Shown piece by piece: positions 45,801 to 54,856 of a DNA stretch of 64,000 bases (positions are counted from its first letter, which is position 1; every line of letters starts with the position of its first letter). The notes beneath the pieces were generated by a model. That model was not told the DNA's origin and ran no database searches. It worked only from the letters and a program-made list of their open reading frames with translations. Source of the stretch: Cyclobacterium qasimii M12-11B (GTDB lineage: Bacteria; Bacteroidota; Bacteroidia; Cytophagales; Cyclobacteriaceae); the NCBI RefSeq assembly GCF_000427295.1, contig NZ_ATNM01000142.1, forward strand, positions 35,600 through 99,599, in the 5' to 3' direction. Both the position numbers and the translations under genes were made by a program.

Positions 45801-46850
45801 TTATCTGGACTGTTCGAAAATGGGCTGCATGGTGGTTATTGTGCCCTTGTCAGCATCCAGCATAACCTTAGCGCCAAATGGCAATAGAAATTGTTTGGGG
45901 ATGTGGCCAATCATTGCACCCCGATAAGCAGGAATTTTATGAGGAAGGAGGTAATCGTCAAAAATCTGATCTATGGTCAGGTTTCCATACCCTCCGCTTG
46001 GATCACAGTCTGTACATTGACCAAAAACGAAACCTTTTATTTCTTCGAAAACCCCCATTAACATAAGGGTACTCATCATGCGGTCTATCCTGTAGGGTTC
46101 TTCGCCTATGTCCTCAAGGAAAAGAATTTTGTCTTTGAAGGAAGGGAGGTATGGTGACCCTGCGAGTGAAGTAAGCACAGTTAAGTTTCCTCCTACAAGA
46201 TCTCCAACAGCCTTTCCGGGGAAAATTGTCCTTATTCTGTTCTCTTTTATGACCAGGTCTTCCGTTTCTTCTACCTCATTTTCAAAATGGATGTTATCAT
46301 TTTGTTCAAAAAAAACGCTTTTAAACTGATCCACATTGAATTTCCCCCAATTTCCTGATCCATTAGGCCCATGGAAAGTTATGAGGCCTGTTTTTGAATG
46401 AATGGCATTGTGTAAAGCTGTGATGTCGCTATAGCCAAGAATAGGCTTGGGATTTTTTTTGATAATTTCGTAATCGATCAGGGGAAGTATTCTGGAAGCA
46501 CCAGAACCACCTCTGATACAGACAATTGCTTTTACCGTTTTATTGGCAAACATCTCATTTAAGTCAGCGGCCCTTTCCTGGTCTGTGCCCGCCAAGTGTC
46601 CATTTCTGTTTCGGAGGTGCTTTCCTTCGATTACTTTAAGGCCTAATCCTTCCATAGCCTCTTTGGCAAAGGTGAATTGCATCAGGTCTGCTGTAGCGGA
46701 TGATGGGCTTACAAGCCCCACCAAATCCCCCGGTTTTAAAGCATTGGGCAATAATTTTTTAGCCAGAGAAGTTTTTTGAAATGGCTGAGAAAATCCTAAA
46801 ACTGGTAAAACCCCCAGCCCAACAGTTTGTAAAAAGCGTCTTTTTTTCAT
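45801..46850 (-). CDS. S66-family LD-carboxypeptidase, exported
   Basis: LD-carboxypeptidases remove D-Ala from murein tetrapeptides. The classical LdcA is cytoplasmic, but this 349-residue form begins with a Tat-like or Sec signal (KKRRFLQTVGLGVLPVLGFS). The nucleophile is Ser141 in LGYSDITALHN, with the S66 start GDLVGLVSPSS and RGGSGASRILPLIDY. The C-terminal AMIGHIPKQFLLPFGA carries the likely catalytic His. It is 8 bases after dacB and 4 before the SGNH gene, so it probably trims wall peptides outside the cytoplasm together with DacB. Confidence 0.9.
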   Translation of the reverse strand: MKKRRFLQTVGLGVLPVLGFSQPFQKTSLAKKLLPNALKPGDLVGLVSPSSATADLMQFTFAKEAMEGLGLKVIEGKHLRNRNGHLAGTDQERAADLNEMFANKTVKAIVCIRGGSGASRILPLIDYEIIKKNPKPILGYSDITALHNAIHSKTGLITFHGPNGSGNWGKFNVDQFKSVFFEQNDNIHFENEVEETEDLVIKENRIRTIFPGKAVGDLVGGNLTVLTSLAGSPYLPSFKDKILFLEDIGEEPYRIDRMMSTLMLMGVFEEIKGFVFGQCTDCDPSGGYGNLTIDQIFDDYLLPHKIPAYRGAMIGHIPKQFLLPFGAKVMLDADKGTITTMQPIFEQSR

Positions 46851-46858
46851 TGCGGTAT

Positions 46859-48148
46859 TTAGAAATTATCACGGATATAGAGCAATACCTTTTCCATTTC
46901 AGTCCTTACCACTGTTGCTTTGTAGGGGTAGTTGTTGTTCATAAATGCAAAGGCATAGATTTTATTCTTTTTTGTTTTTATATAACCGACCAGGCAATGA
47001 TTGTTACTAATGGTACCAGTTTTAGCCATGATGTACGGCGTAGAAGCTGAATAATTATACTTTAAAGTACCAGTTCTTCCGCCCATTGGCAACAAACTGA
47101 ATAGCTCATTGTCTGGGAATAACCGATAAATTTTTTCTATTAGAGCCACCATCGTACGAGGAGTGACCAAATTGTGCCTGGAAAGACCGGATCCATCTAC
47201 CCACTGAGGGTCATCCGGTAAGTCATAAAGATAAGTTTTTTTAATGTATTCAATAGCTTTTTCACTGTCCAGTTCCAAAAAGACCTGATCGGATATTTGT
47301 AGAAGCAGTTGTTCGGCAATAAAATTATCGCTTTCCAATAACATTTCTTTATATAATGCCTTGGTTGGAATTCCTTTTAGTAGGAAGTGTTCAGGGGGTA
47401 ATTTTGAATCAGAAAGTTTAACAGGGGTTCCCCAATCCTTGGTAGCCAAAGTTGCGAAAATTTCTGGGGAGGTCATAAAAGGTACTTTACTGTCCCTTCC
47501 ATTATAAGTTCTCGGGTTGTAGTAAAATTGATTGTTTCGCCAATTCCTTTGCACATTCTTAACTGACTTGTCTGAATATTCAACAGTAAAGATGTTTGGG
47601 CTTAAAATGGGTTTGTTATTGACGTTTTTTGAACTGGCTAGGTTGCCATACAGTGGTATTGGCGATTTTTCTGCAGCATAAGAATAATAATAGTCGTCCC
47701 ATTGCCAGCCAAAACCAAATGGATCGTTTTTCCAATTGCTTTCTGAGTAGTTTATTGTGTCGTAAGTCGCTAAGAATGCTTTTATATTTGGATTGGGTAA
47801 AGCAGGGTATTTCCAGGAAGGGTCACCTGTTCCCCATATGGTTACATTTTTTCCATTCGGGACAAACCTTAAAAACGTAGTGCTGTCTGTAAGGACCATC
47901 ATGGCCCCAAAAAAGGTGAAGAGTTTAGTGGTGGATGCTGGAATGAAGTACAGGTGGCTGTTTTTCTCGTAGCGGACCATTTGGCTATCAAGATCATAGA
48001 GCATGAATCCGGTAAGGTGGTTGTCAAAAAAGGAATTCTCCCCCATTAACTTGTCTAAACCTAAAAATGTAGCCTTTACGTCTTGCGCCTGAGCGTTTTG
48101 AAAAATAAACAGCCATATTAAAATCGCTGATAAAAACTTTAATTTCAT
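46859..48148 (-). CDS. dacB: D-alanyl-D-alanine carboxypeptidase/endopeptidase (PBP4 type)
   Basis: DacB removes terminal D-Ala and cuts 4-3 cross-links of peptidoglycan in the periplasm. The 429 residues have a signal peptide ending AQAQ and the three penicillin-binding motifs: SxxK as PASTTKLF (Ser72, Lys75), SxN as LLESDNFIAEQ and KTG as YIMAKTGTISNN. The extra domains between the first two motifs are shorter than in E. coli PBP4. It lies in a tight operon between the DUF423 gene and the exported S66 peptidase (gaps 16 and 8 bases). Confidence 0.93.
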   Translation of the reverse strand: MKLKFLSAILIWLFIFQNAQAQDVKATFLGLDKLMGENSFFDNHLTGFMLYDLDSQMVRYEKNSHLYFIPASTTKLFTFFGAMMVLTDSTTFLRFVPNGKNVTIWGTGDPSWKYPALPNPNIKAFLATYDTINYSESNWKNDPFGFGWQWDDYYYSYAAEKSPIPLYGNLASSKNVNNKPILSPNIFTVEYSDKSVKNVQRNWRNNQFYYNPRTYNGRDSKVPFMTSPEIFATLATKDWGTPVKLSDSKLPPEHFLLKGIPTKALYKEMLLESDNFIAEQLLLQISDQVFLELDSEKAIEYIKKTYLYDLPDDPQWVDGSGLSRHNLVTPRTMVALIEKIYRLFPDNELFSLLPMGGRTGTLKYNYSASTPYIMAKTGTISNNHCLVGYIKTKKNKIYAFAFMNNNYPYKATVVRTEMEKVLLYIRDNF

Positions 48149-48164
48149 AAAATTGTATTAGCTA

Positions 48165-48539
48165 TTATTTCCCGAAACTCAATAGTAACATTACCCATCC
48201 TAAAATAAAAGAAAGGCCTCCTAAAGGGGTTACGGCACCTAACCATGTGACTTGGCTCAAACAAAGAACATACAAGCTGCCTGAAAAAATTAATATCCCT
48301 ACTATGAAAAAGATGGCACTGTAATTAAGCCGTTTTTTATCAGGGTATAAATGGTATAAAATACCGATAAGTAAAAGTGCAAAAGTATGATAGAAATGGT
48401 AGTTGACAGCGGTTTCGTAGGTGTCCAATCTTCCAGTACTCACCAAAAGTTCCTCTAAAGCATGGGCTCCGAATGCACCAAAAATAACAGCAAGAGCTCC
48501 AAAAACAGCTGCTGTTTGAATTATTTGACTAGCTTTCAT
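48165..48539 (-). CDS. DUF423 small membrane protein
   Basis: This 124-residue protein has four hydrophobic helices and the family-like start AAVFGALAVIFGAFGAHALE, followed by AVNYHFYHTFALLLIGILY and GGLSFILGWVMLL. DUF423 proteins (YwdK-like) are small inner-membrane proteins of unknown role. It sits 5 bases after yggS and 16 before dacB, so it belongs to the same operon. Confidence 0.88.
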   Translation of the reverse strand: MKASQIIQTAAVFGALAVIFGAFGAHALEELLVSTGRLDTYETAVNYHFYHTFALLLIGILYHLYPDKKRLNYSAIFFIVGILIFSGSLYVLCLSQVTWLGAVTPLGGLSFILGWVMLLLSFGK

Positions 48540-48544
48540 AATAG

Positions 48545-49228
48545 TTAATTGTAATTTCTAGAACCAAAAATAGCACTTCCTATCCTTACCATAGTGCTTC
48601 CTTCTTGCTGTGCCAGCAGGTAATCACTGCTCATGCCCATTGAAATTTCTTTCATTTCAACATTCTTAGGGAGGGGTAGTTTTTTCAAATTGTCAAACAG
48701 GTCCTTTAAAGTTTTAAACTCTCCCCTAATTACTGCCTCATCAGTAGTGTTTGTAGCCATACCCATTAGCCCTACTATTTGAATATTGTTCATAGTGTTT
48801 ATTTCTTCACCCAAAAGGAAGGAATTTAATTCTTCTTTGTCCCAGCCGAATTTTGTCTCTTCATTGGCTATATAGACTTGCAATAAACAGCTTATTGTTT
48901 TACCCACTTTTTCTGCCTCCTTATTAATTTGTTTTAACAATCGCAAAGAGTCCACACTGTGTATCAAATGAATAAATGGAACAATAAATTTCACTTTATT
49001 GCGCTGCAAATGGCCTATCATGTGCCACTTTATATCCTTGGGTAACTGGGCTGCTTTATCAGTGATCTCTTGAACTTTGTTCTCCCCAAAATCCCGTATG
49101 CCTGCATCATAGGCTTGCTGAATAGCAGTATTTGGTTTAGTCTTGCTCACTGCCACCAGAAGGCAATCTGGGTTTGGAAAAGTGGCTTTAACTTTTTCTA
49201 AATTTTGGCTTATTTCTGTTTTTTGCAT
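48545..49228 (-). CDS. YggS-family PLP homeostasis protein
   Basis: YggS/PLPBP proteins hold pyridoxal phosphate and help amino-acid homeostasis without known catalysis. The 227 residues start with SQNLEKVKATFPNPDCLL and have the PLP lysine in LVAVSKTKPN, then GENKVQEI, WHMIGHLQRNKVK, and the C-terminal SMGMSSDYLLA with VRIGSAIFGSRNY. It is the first gene of the five-gene operon that continues to the SGNH lipoprotein. The long gap upstream should hold the promoter. Confidence 0.95.
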   Translation of the reverse strand: MQKTEISQNLEKVKATFPNPDCLLVAVSKTKPNTAIQQAYDAGIRDFGENKVQEITDKAAQLPKDIKWHMIGHLQRNKVKFIVPFIHLIHSVDSLRLLKQINKEAEKVGKTISCLLQVYIANEETKFGWDKEELNSFLLGEEINTMNNIQIVGLMGMATNTTDEAVIRGEFKTLKDLFDNLKKLPLPKNVEMKEISMGMSSDYLLAQQEGSTMVRIGSAIFGSRNYN

Positions 49229-49898
49229 TTTCTAATGTAATTACATCAGTTTCGAGTATGAGAACAAAGATATTGGTATATCGGAGACATTGCTAAATAT
49301 TTCAAGCTTAAACAAGCTGAATATTTTTTATTTAAAAATGCGAGGAAGTTAAAGATGGTTTATGGATTAGGGTTAGTCCTAAAATGTTCTCAATTTCCTC
49401 AGGAAGTGATTTTATTTCGGATGTAATTGAGCATTGCCTATTTCGGTTTGGTGAAGAAAAAGATGTTTCTTTTCATTCATGCATTTTTAGTGTTTATTGG
49501 ATTGAATAGATTTTGATTTTGTTGAACAATACCTTCAAAAGCTTACTATAATACTGAACTTCAACTTATTTTATTCCATCGTTGGTCAAGTATATTTGTG
49601 TTTCAGAGCTTTTAGTTAAATCCCTCCCGACTGTATAAAAATTATTTTTCGTTCAAAAATTAATAAATGGGTGGCAGTATTTTTTTTTCTGTTTATTATA
49701 TTCTACATTTCTATGGAATTTAAGATTATTTAACCTTTTATCATCATTTTGAGCCATTTGTAAAGATTTTCGTTTCCAGTAATGTGACTTCTGTCCATTA
49801 ATCTGAAAAAGAGTCTTAGGGGATATTCTCCATTGGTATAAAAAGAGGCTAAAGGGGAAGGAATGTTTAAGTTTTGTTTTACACCAAAATAACCATTT
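49229..49898. other. 670-base intergenic region before the susC-like gene
   Basis: AT-rich region between yggS (leftward) and the SusC gene (rightward), with no ORF I can support. TATATTTG at 49591-49598 and TACATTTC at 49704-49711 resemble -7 boxes, but neither has a clean TTTG at -33. A long leader, common before SusC genes, is possible. I see no sigma/anti-sigma, hybrid two-component or AraC regulator gene next to the locus. Confidence 0.4.
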
Positions 49899-52800
49899 AT
49901 GAAAAACCTATTACTTATTGTCTTTATGGCACTGCTGACTTCTATGGGGGGTAGTGTTATAGGACAGACTATTACGGGAACAGTCACTGACAGTTCAGAC
50001 GGAACACCTTTACCAGGGGTGTCGATTCTTATTAAAGGTACTTCCACAGGTACCGCCACAGATGTGGATGGTAAATACAGCCTTAATGTTCAAGGTGCGC
50101 AGACCGTTTTGGTCTACTCCTTTTTGGGTTTTGAACCAGTTGAAGAAACGGTTGGAAATCGAAGTACGATCAATATTGGTTTATCCGAAGATGCTTCAGA
50201 ATTAAATGAAGTAGTGGTAACTGCCTTGGGTATTGAAAGAAATGTTAAAGCCCTGCAGTATTCAATGACAAAAGTAGGAGGAGATGAATTCACCCAAGCC
50301 AGGGAAAATAACATTGCTAACCAGCTTGCTGGGAGGGTCGCTGGTGTGAATGTGAGCAATGTAGCCTCAGGTCCTGCTGGCTCTTCTCGTGTTATCATTC
50401 GAGGAAATACCTCTCTGCAAGGTGGTAACCAACCCCTTTATGTTATCGATGGGGTGCCAATGGATAATACCAACTTTGGGCAAGCTGGAGTTTGGGGAGG
50501 AGCAGATCAGGGAGATGGCATGACCAGTGTCAATCCTGATGACATCGAATCCATGTCGGTATTGAAAGGCGCGAGTGCAGCAGCCTTATATGGCTCAAGA
50601 GCAGCAAACGGCGTAATTCTTATTACAACCAAAAGAGGAACCTCTCGAAAAGGCATTGGCGTAGAATTCAATTCCAATGCGGTGTTTGAAAGGATAAATA
50701 ACCAAACAGACTTGCAAACAGAGTTTGGATCCGGAAGGTTTCAAGGGGATCAGATTACAGGAAGTGCTGTAAGACCAACCTCTGTAAGGGATGGATATGA
50801 TTGGGGAACCCAAGCATGGGGTGAACGATTAGGTTCTGGTACCTCTATGCATTTTGATGGAGTAGAAAGACCTTACGTATATGCCGGAGACAATTGGAAT
50901 CGTTTTTATGAAACCGGTAAATCTTTTACCAACAGCCTTTCATTGTCTGGCGGAAGCGACACACAAACATTCCGATTCAATGTGACAGATTTAAGGAGTT
51001 CCTCAGTTATTCCAAACGCAGGGTTTGATCGAATCAATATGTCACTTGCCACAAGCGGTAAATTTGGTAAAAAGTTAACCTTTGATGCCAAAGTGCTTTA
51101 TTCCAATGAGCGAACTCAAAATCGACCAAGGCTATCAGATTCACCTGGAAATGCCTTTCAGTCCATTTTTGCTTTGCCACCAAATGTCAATGTACTTTGG
51201 GGACAGGGTGATCCAGACAGGTTAGGGACTATTCCAGTTGGAACTGACCCTGCTTTATTGAGTACGTGGGGTTTTGCTGAACAAGAAGAATATTTGATGA
51301 CCAACAATCCTTGGGGTCAAAATCCTTATTTCTCTACTTATCAGTTATCAATAAGTGATACCAGAGATCGAATAATTACTTCTGGATCATTAAAATATGA
51401 CATTACTGAACACCTTTATTTATCAGGTAGAGCTGGAATGGACTGGTATACCCGAAGAGGTACATCACTGACTCCACAAGGAACAGGGTACTCAAGAGGA
51501 GGGAACATGTCAGAGGCTGAACGAAGGGTTAATGAAATTAACCTGGAAGCCATGCTAGGATACAATAGGCAATTTGGAGATTTTGGGGTAGTTGCCTTTT
51601 TAGGTGCCAATAGAATGCGTCGTGAAGATGAAACCATTTCAGCTAACGGGACTAATTTTAATGTGCCATTCTTCCATGCTATCAATAATACAGTGACTAG
51701 GAATTTTGGTTACGGTTATTCCGGATGGGGAATTAATTCCGCTTATGGATCTGCTGAAGTGAATTATAAAAATATACTATTCCTTACAGGAACAGGTAGG
51801 ACAGATTGGTTTTCTACTTTGGACCCTTCTTTAAATGACATAACTTATCCCTCAATAGGAGGTAGTTTTGTGTTTTCTGATGCCATGACGGAACTTCCTT
51901 TATGGTTAAGTTTTGGTAAAGTCAGGGCTTCATGGGCCAGGGTGGGAAGTTCTACTGTAAGCCCCTATCAGATTCAAAATACTTATACATTATTGGGTGC
52001 TCCTGCTGTCGGTTTTGAAGGCAATACGGTACCAATGGCCTCTTATGCAACTGCTGGGAATAACAATGGTACCATACCAAATCCATTTTTAGTGCCCTTA
52101 TTGTCAACGGAGATAGAATTCGGTTTAGATGTTCGCATGTTCCAAAACAGATTGGGCTTGGATTTTACCTACTACCATCAGAAAAGTACCAATGACCAGT
52201 TAAATGCACAAATTTCAAGGGCTTCTGGTTTTGGATCAACCTTGGTGAATTTGGGAGAGATGGAGAACAAAGGAGTTGAAATTTTGTTAACCGGTTCCCC
52301 AGTACGCACCAAAGATTTTAATTGGGATGTTTCATTCAACATTGCCAGAAACAGAAACAAAGTTTTATCCTTAATTGAAGGAACAGACGTATTAAACGTA
52401 GAGGAACCTAGAACAAGGACGGTATTTGTACAACACAGGACAGGGCAGCCTTTTGGGGTGCTGGCAGGCTGGGTACAAAAACTTTCACCTGATGGGCAGC
52501 CTGTTTTTGAAGAGAATGGAGCGCCTGTTCAATCTGATCAAATGGAAGTAATCGGTAACGGTATCCCTGATTTTACCGGAGGATTTAACAATAGCATTAC
52601 GTATAAAGGGTTTAACCTTTCTGCACTGATTGATTTCAGAGTAGGAGGAGAGATCTATTCAGGTACCAATGTGAGATTAACTCAATGGGGATTGCACAAG
52701 CAAACCATACAAGGTAGAGAAGGGGAAGAGCCTCTTTCAGTATCTGGAGTGATTCAATCCGGTACTGAAACAGATGGTACACCGATTTACGAAGCGTTTT

Positions 52801-53123
52801 CTAAAACACTTTCTCCGGGTGAAGCAAATAACTATTGGAACCAAATGGGTAACAGGGTGCAGGATCATTTTATCTATGATGGCTCTTTTGCCAAGCTAAG
52901 ACAAATTACCTTCGGTTATAATTTCCCTAGATCGTTAATGGAGAAAACACCTTTTACCAATGTGAGTTTGTCTTTTGTAGGTAGAAACCTATCCATACTT
53001 TGGAAAAATGTAGAGAATATAGATCCGGAGTCTGGTTATTCATCAGGAAATGGGCAAGGCCTTGATTTCTTTGGCATGCCCCAATCCAGATCGTACGGAT
53101 TCAACTTAAGGGCTTCGTTTTAA
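49899..53123 (+). CDS. SusC/RagA-type TonB-linked outer-membrane transporter
   Basis: This 1,074-residue receptor imports a glycan or related ligand with its SusD partner. It has a signal peptide (MALLTSMGGSVIGQ), a carboxypeptidase-regulatory-like N-terminal domain (ITGTVTDSSDGTPLPGVSIL, about 24-105), the family segment ASELNEVVVTALGI, and a plug domain with IANQLAGRVAGVNVSN, QPLYVIDGVPMDN and SMSVLKGASAAALYGSRAAN. A long barrel follows, ending SRSYGFNLRASF. There is no STN domain, so signalling through an anti-sigma factor is not indicated. It begins the accessory locus and is 18 bases before the SusD gene. The ligand cannot be read from sequence. Confidence 0.95.
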   Translation: MKNLLLIVFMALLTSMGGSVIGQTITGTVTDSSDGTPLPGVSILIKGTSTGTATDVDGKYSLNVQGAQTVLVYSFLGFEPVEETVGNRSTINIGLSEDASELNEVVVTALGIERNVKALQYSMTKVGGDEFTQARENNIANQLAGRVAGVNVSNVASGPAGSSRVIIRGNTSLQGGNQPLYVIDGVPMDNTNFGQAGVWGGADQGDGMTSVNPDDIESMSVLKGASAAALYGSRAANGVILITTKRGTSRKGIGVEFNSNAVFERINNQTDLQTEFGSGRFQGDQITGSAVRPTSVRDGYDWGTQAWGERLGSGTSMHFDGVERPYVYAGDNWNRFYETGKSFTNSLSLSGGSDTQTFRFNVTDLRSSSVIPNAGFDRINMSLATSGKFGKKLTFDAKVLYSNERTQNRPRLSDSPGNAFQSIFALPPNVNVLWGQGDPDRLGTIPVGTDPALLSTWGFAEQEEYLMTNNPWGQNPYFSTYQLSISDTRDRIITSGSLKYDITEHLYLSGRAGMDWYTRRGTSLTPQGTGYSRGGNMSEAERRVNEINLEAMLGYNRQFGDFGVVAFLGANRMRREDETISANGTNFNVPFFHAINNTVTRNFGYGYSGWGINSAYGSAEVNYKNILFLTGTGRTDWFSTLDPSLNDITYPSIGGSFVFSDAMTELPLWLSFGKVRASWARVGSSTVSPYQIQNTYTLLGAPAVGFEGNTVPMASYATAGNNNGTIPNPFLVPLLSTEIEFGLDVRMFQNRLGLDFTYYHQKSTNDQLNAQISRASGFGSTLVNLGEMENKGVEILLTGSPVRTKDFNWDVSFNIARNRNKVLSLIEGTDVLNVEEPRTRTVFVQHRTGQPFGVLAGWVQKLSPDGQPVFEENGAPVQSDQMEVIGNGIPDFTGGFNNSITYKGFNLSALIDFRVGGEIYSGTNVRLTQWGLHKQTIQGREGEEPLSVSGVIQSGTETDGTPIYEAFSKTLSPGEANNYWNQMGNRVQDHFIYDGSFAKLRQITFGYNFPRSLMEKTPFTNVSLSFVGRNLSILWKNVENIDPESGYSSGNGQGLDFFGMPQSRSYGFNLRASF

Positions 53124-53141
53124 TCGTTAAAAGAAAGAACT

Positions 53142-54746
53142 ATGAAAATTATAAATAAATTTCTTTTGTTTGGTTTGGCGGTTAGTATATGCTTAACCTC
53201 CTGCAATACGGAAGAACTACAAGAACTCAACATTAATCCTCAGGCAGTAAATGAAATAGATTTGAATTTCATGTTTACGGCAGCACAACTTGGATCTGCA
53301 TCTGGGGGATCTGCAGGGGACAATAGGTACCTCGATTGGCGAACCAATATTGGTATGACCGCTTACCTTATTCAACATTTGGCGAATGCAGGTGGGGGAA
53401 TAGCTCCGGGGGATAAATACACTGAAAATTTTGAGTCAAATAGCGCTCCTTTCGAATTCTTCTACGGAGATGCATTGAAAAATATTTCAGAAGTAATCAA
53501 GCAAACAGGCCCGGGAGGATACGATGAAGGAAACAAAGTAAATACCAGAAACGCTGCACGAATTATGCGGGTTTTGAATTTCCATCGCCTTACGGATTTT
53601 TATGGGAATGTTCCTTATTTCAATGCCCTCCAAGGAATGGAAGGGGTTTTCTTTCCTGAATATGATGAGCAATCAGATATTTATCCTGACTTATTGAAGG
53701 AATTGGATGAAGCGACTGCTGCACTGAGTACTTCTAACCTGGATGATGGCTTTGCAAAAGCAGACATTATTTACGAAGGAGACATTGCCAAATGGAAGAA
53801 ATTCGGTTATTCTCTGATGTTACGTTTGGCGATGCGTGTTTCAAATGTTGCCCCTCAACTGGCAGATGAATATGTCACTAAGGCAATTGCGGGAGGCGTT
53901 ATGGAAAGCAATGACGACAATGCCTGGGTGCCAATGTCTGAAGGTCCTAGCGTATGGATCAATCAGAATGGCATTTCCAGGGCTTTCTATCCAGGTGATG
54001 GAGGACAGCCTACATACTTAAGTAATACCCTGGTAGATTGGTTAAAAGCTGATGCAACTTCGGCTGATGAGGTAGATCCAAGGTTAATGATCATAAGTGG
54101 GGGGATTGCGGATTGGTCAGCCATCGCATGGACTCCCACCAATACAAATCCTTTGGAACAAAAAGGAATGCCGAATGGGTATGATGCCTCTGGCTTGGAT
54201 GAGCTGGAAGGAGAGCAAGTGAATTTGGTAACAACCTATTCCAAAATTAATTACCTGATGCTTCAATTGGATGCTCCTTATATCTTCATGAATTATGCTG
54301 AATCTGCTTTTTTGCAAGCAGAAGCTTTGGAAAGAGGGATTGGTTCTGGAATTCCAAATTCTGCTAAGGAACATTATGATGCCGGAGTTAAAGGTGCCAT
54401 GCAGATGTATACGCCTTTTGATGCTTCGTTGACAGTTTCTGATGATGAAGTAGCTGCTTACCTTCAAAGACATCCTTATGGGGTAGAAAAGCCTGCATTG
54501 GAAATGATTGGAGAACAAATGTGGGTGAGCAAGTTTTTCAACTGGTGGGAAGCTTGGTCTGACTGGAGAAGAACTGGATATCCTCAGTTAACACCTACCA
54601 ACTATCCTGGAAATATTACTCAAGGACAGATCATGAGAAAACTAAGGTATCCATCATCAGAAGTAGCTGCTAATGCGAATTTTCAAGCTGGTGCCACTTT
54701 GCCAGACATAAACATTACCCGTGTATGGTGGGATGTTGCTAACTAA
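53142..54746 (+). CDS. SusD/RagB-type nutrient-binding lipoprotein (SusD-like_2)
   Basis: This 534-residue surface lipoprotein binds the ligand and closes the SusC barrel. The lipobox is CLTSC with Cys at about residue 20. The N-terminal part has INPQAVNEIDLNFMFTAAQL, which marks the SusD-like_2 (PF12771) group, and TPR-like helices such as RIMRVLNFHRLTDFYGNVPY follow. The C-terminus has FFNWWEAWSDWRRTGYP. It is 18 bases after the SusC gene and ends at a bidirectional hairpin. No glycoside hydrolase lies next to it, which is unusual for a classical polysaccharide utilisation locus. Confidence 0.93.
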   Translation: MKIINKFLLFGLAVSICLTSCNTEELQELNINPQAVNEIDLNFMFTAAQLGSASGGSAGDNRYLDWRTNIGMTAYLIQHLANAGGGIAPGDKYTENFESNSAPFEFFYGDALKNISEVIKQTGPGGYDEGNKVNTRNAARIMRVLNFHRLTDFYGNVPYFNALQGMEGVFFPEYDEQSDIYPDLLKELDEATAALSTSNLDDGFAKADIIYEGDIAKWKKFGYSLMLRLAMRVSNVAPQLADEYVTKAIAGGVMESNDDNAWVPMSEGPSVWINQNGISRAFYPGDGGQPTYLSNTLVDWLKADATSADEVDPRLMIISGGIADWSAIAWTPTNTNPLEQKGMPNGYDASGLDELEGEQVNLVTTYSKINYLMLQLDAPYIFMNYAESAFLQAEALERGIGSGIPNSAKEHYDAGVKGAMQMYTPFDASLTVSDDEVAAYLQRHPYGVEKPALEMIGEQMWVSKFFNWWEAWSDWRRTGYPQLTPTNYPGNITQGQIMRKLRYPSSEVAANANFQAGATLPDINITRVWWDVAN

Positions 54747-54822
54747 AATGAGGTTTTGCTTTAGAAGAACTATTTTTTAATAAAGATAGAGAGTGTTTTT
54801 ACTTGGTTAATTTAGTGTTTTG

Positions 54823-54856
54823 TAAAAGGCTGCCTTTGGGCAGCCTTTTATTTTTT
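54823..54856. terminator. Bidirectional terminator between the SusD gene and the FG-GAP lipoprotein gene
   Basis: A 12-bp stem (TAAAAGGCTGCC 54823-54834 with 54839-54850) and a 4-base loop are followed by TTTTTT on the plus strand; the minus strand also ends in U-rich sequence. It overlaps the stop of the convergent gene. Confidence 0.88.

Noticed and set aside
49229..49898. Small regulator gene or RNA before the SusC gene
   Set aside because: No open frame with a start and ribosome-binding site, and no stable symmetric structure, is seen.
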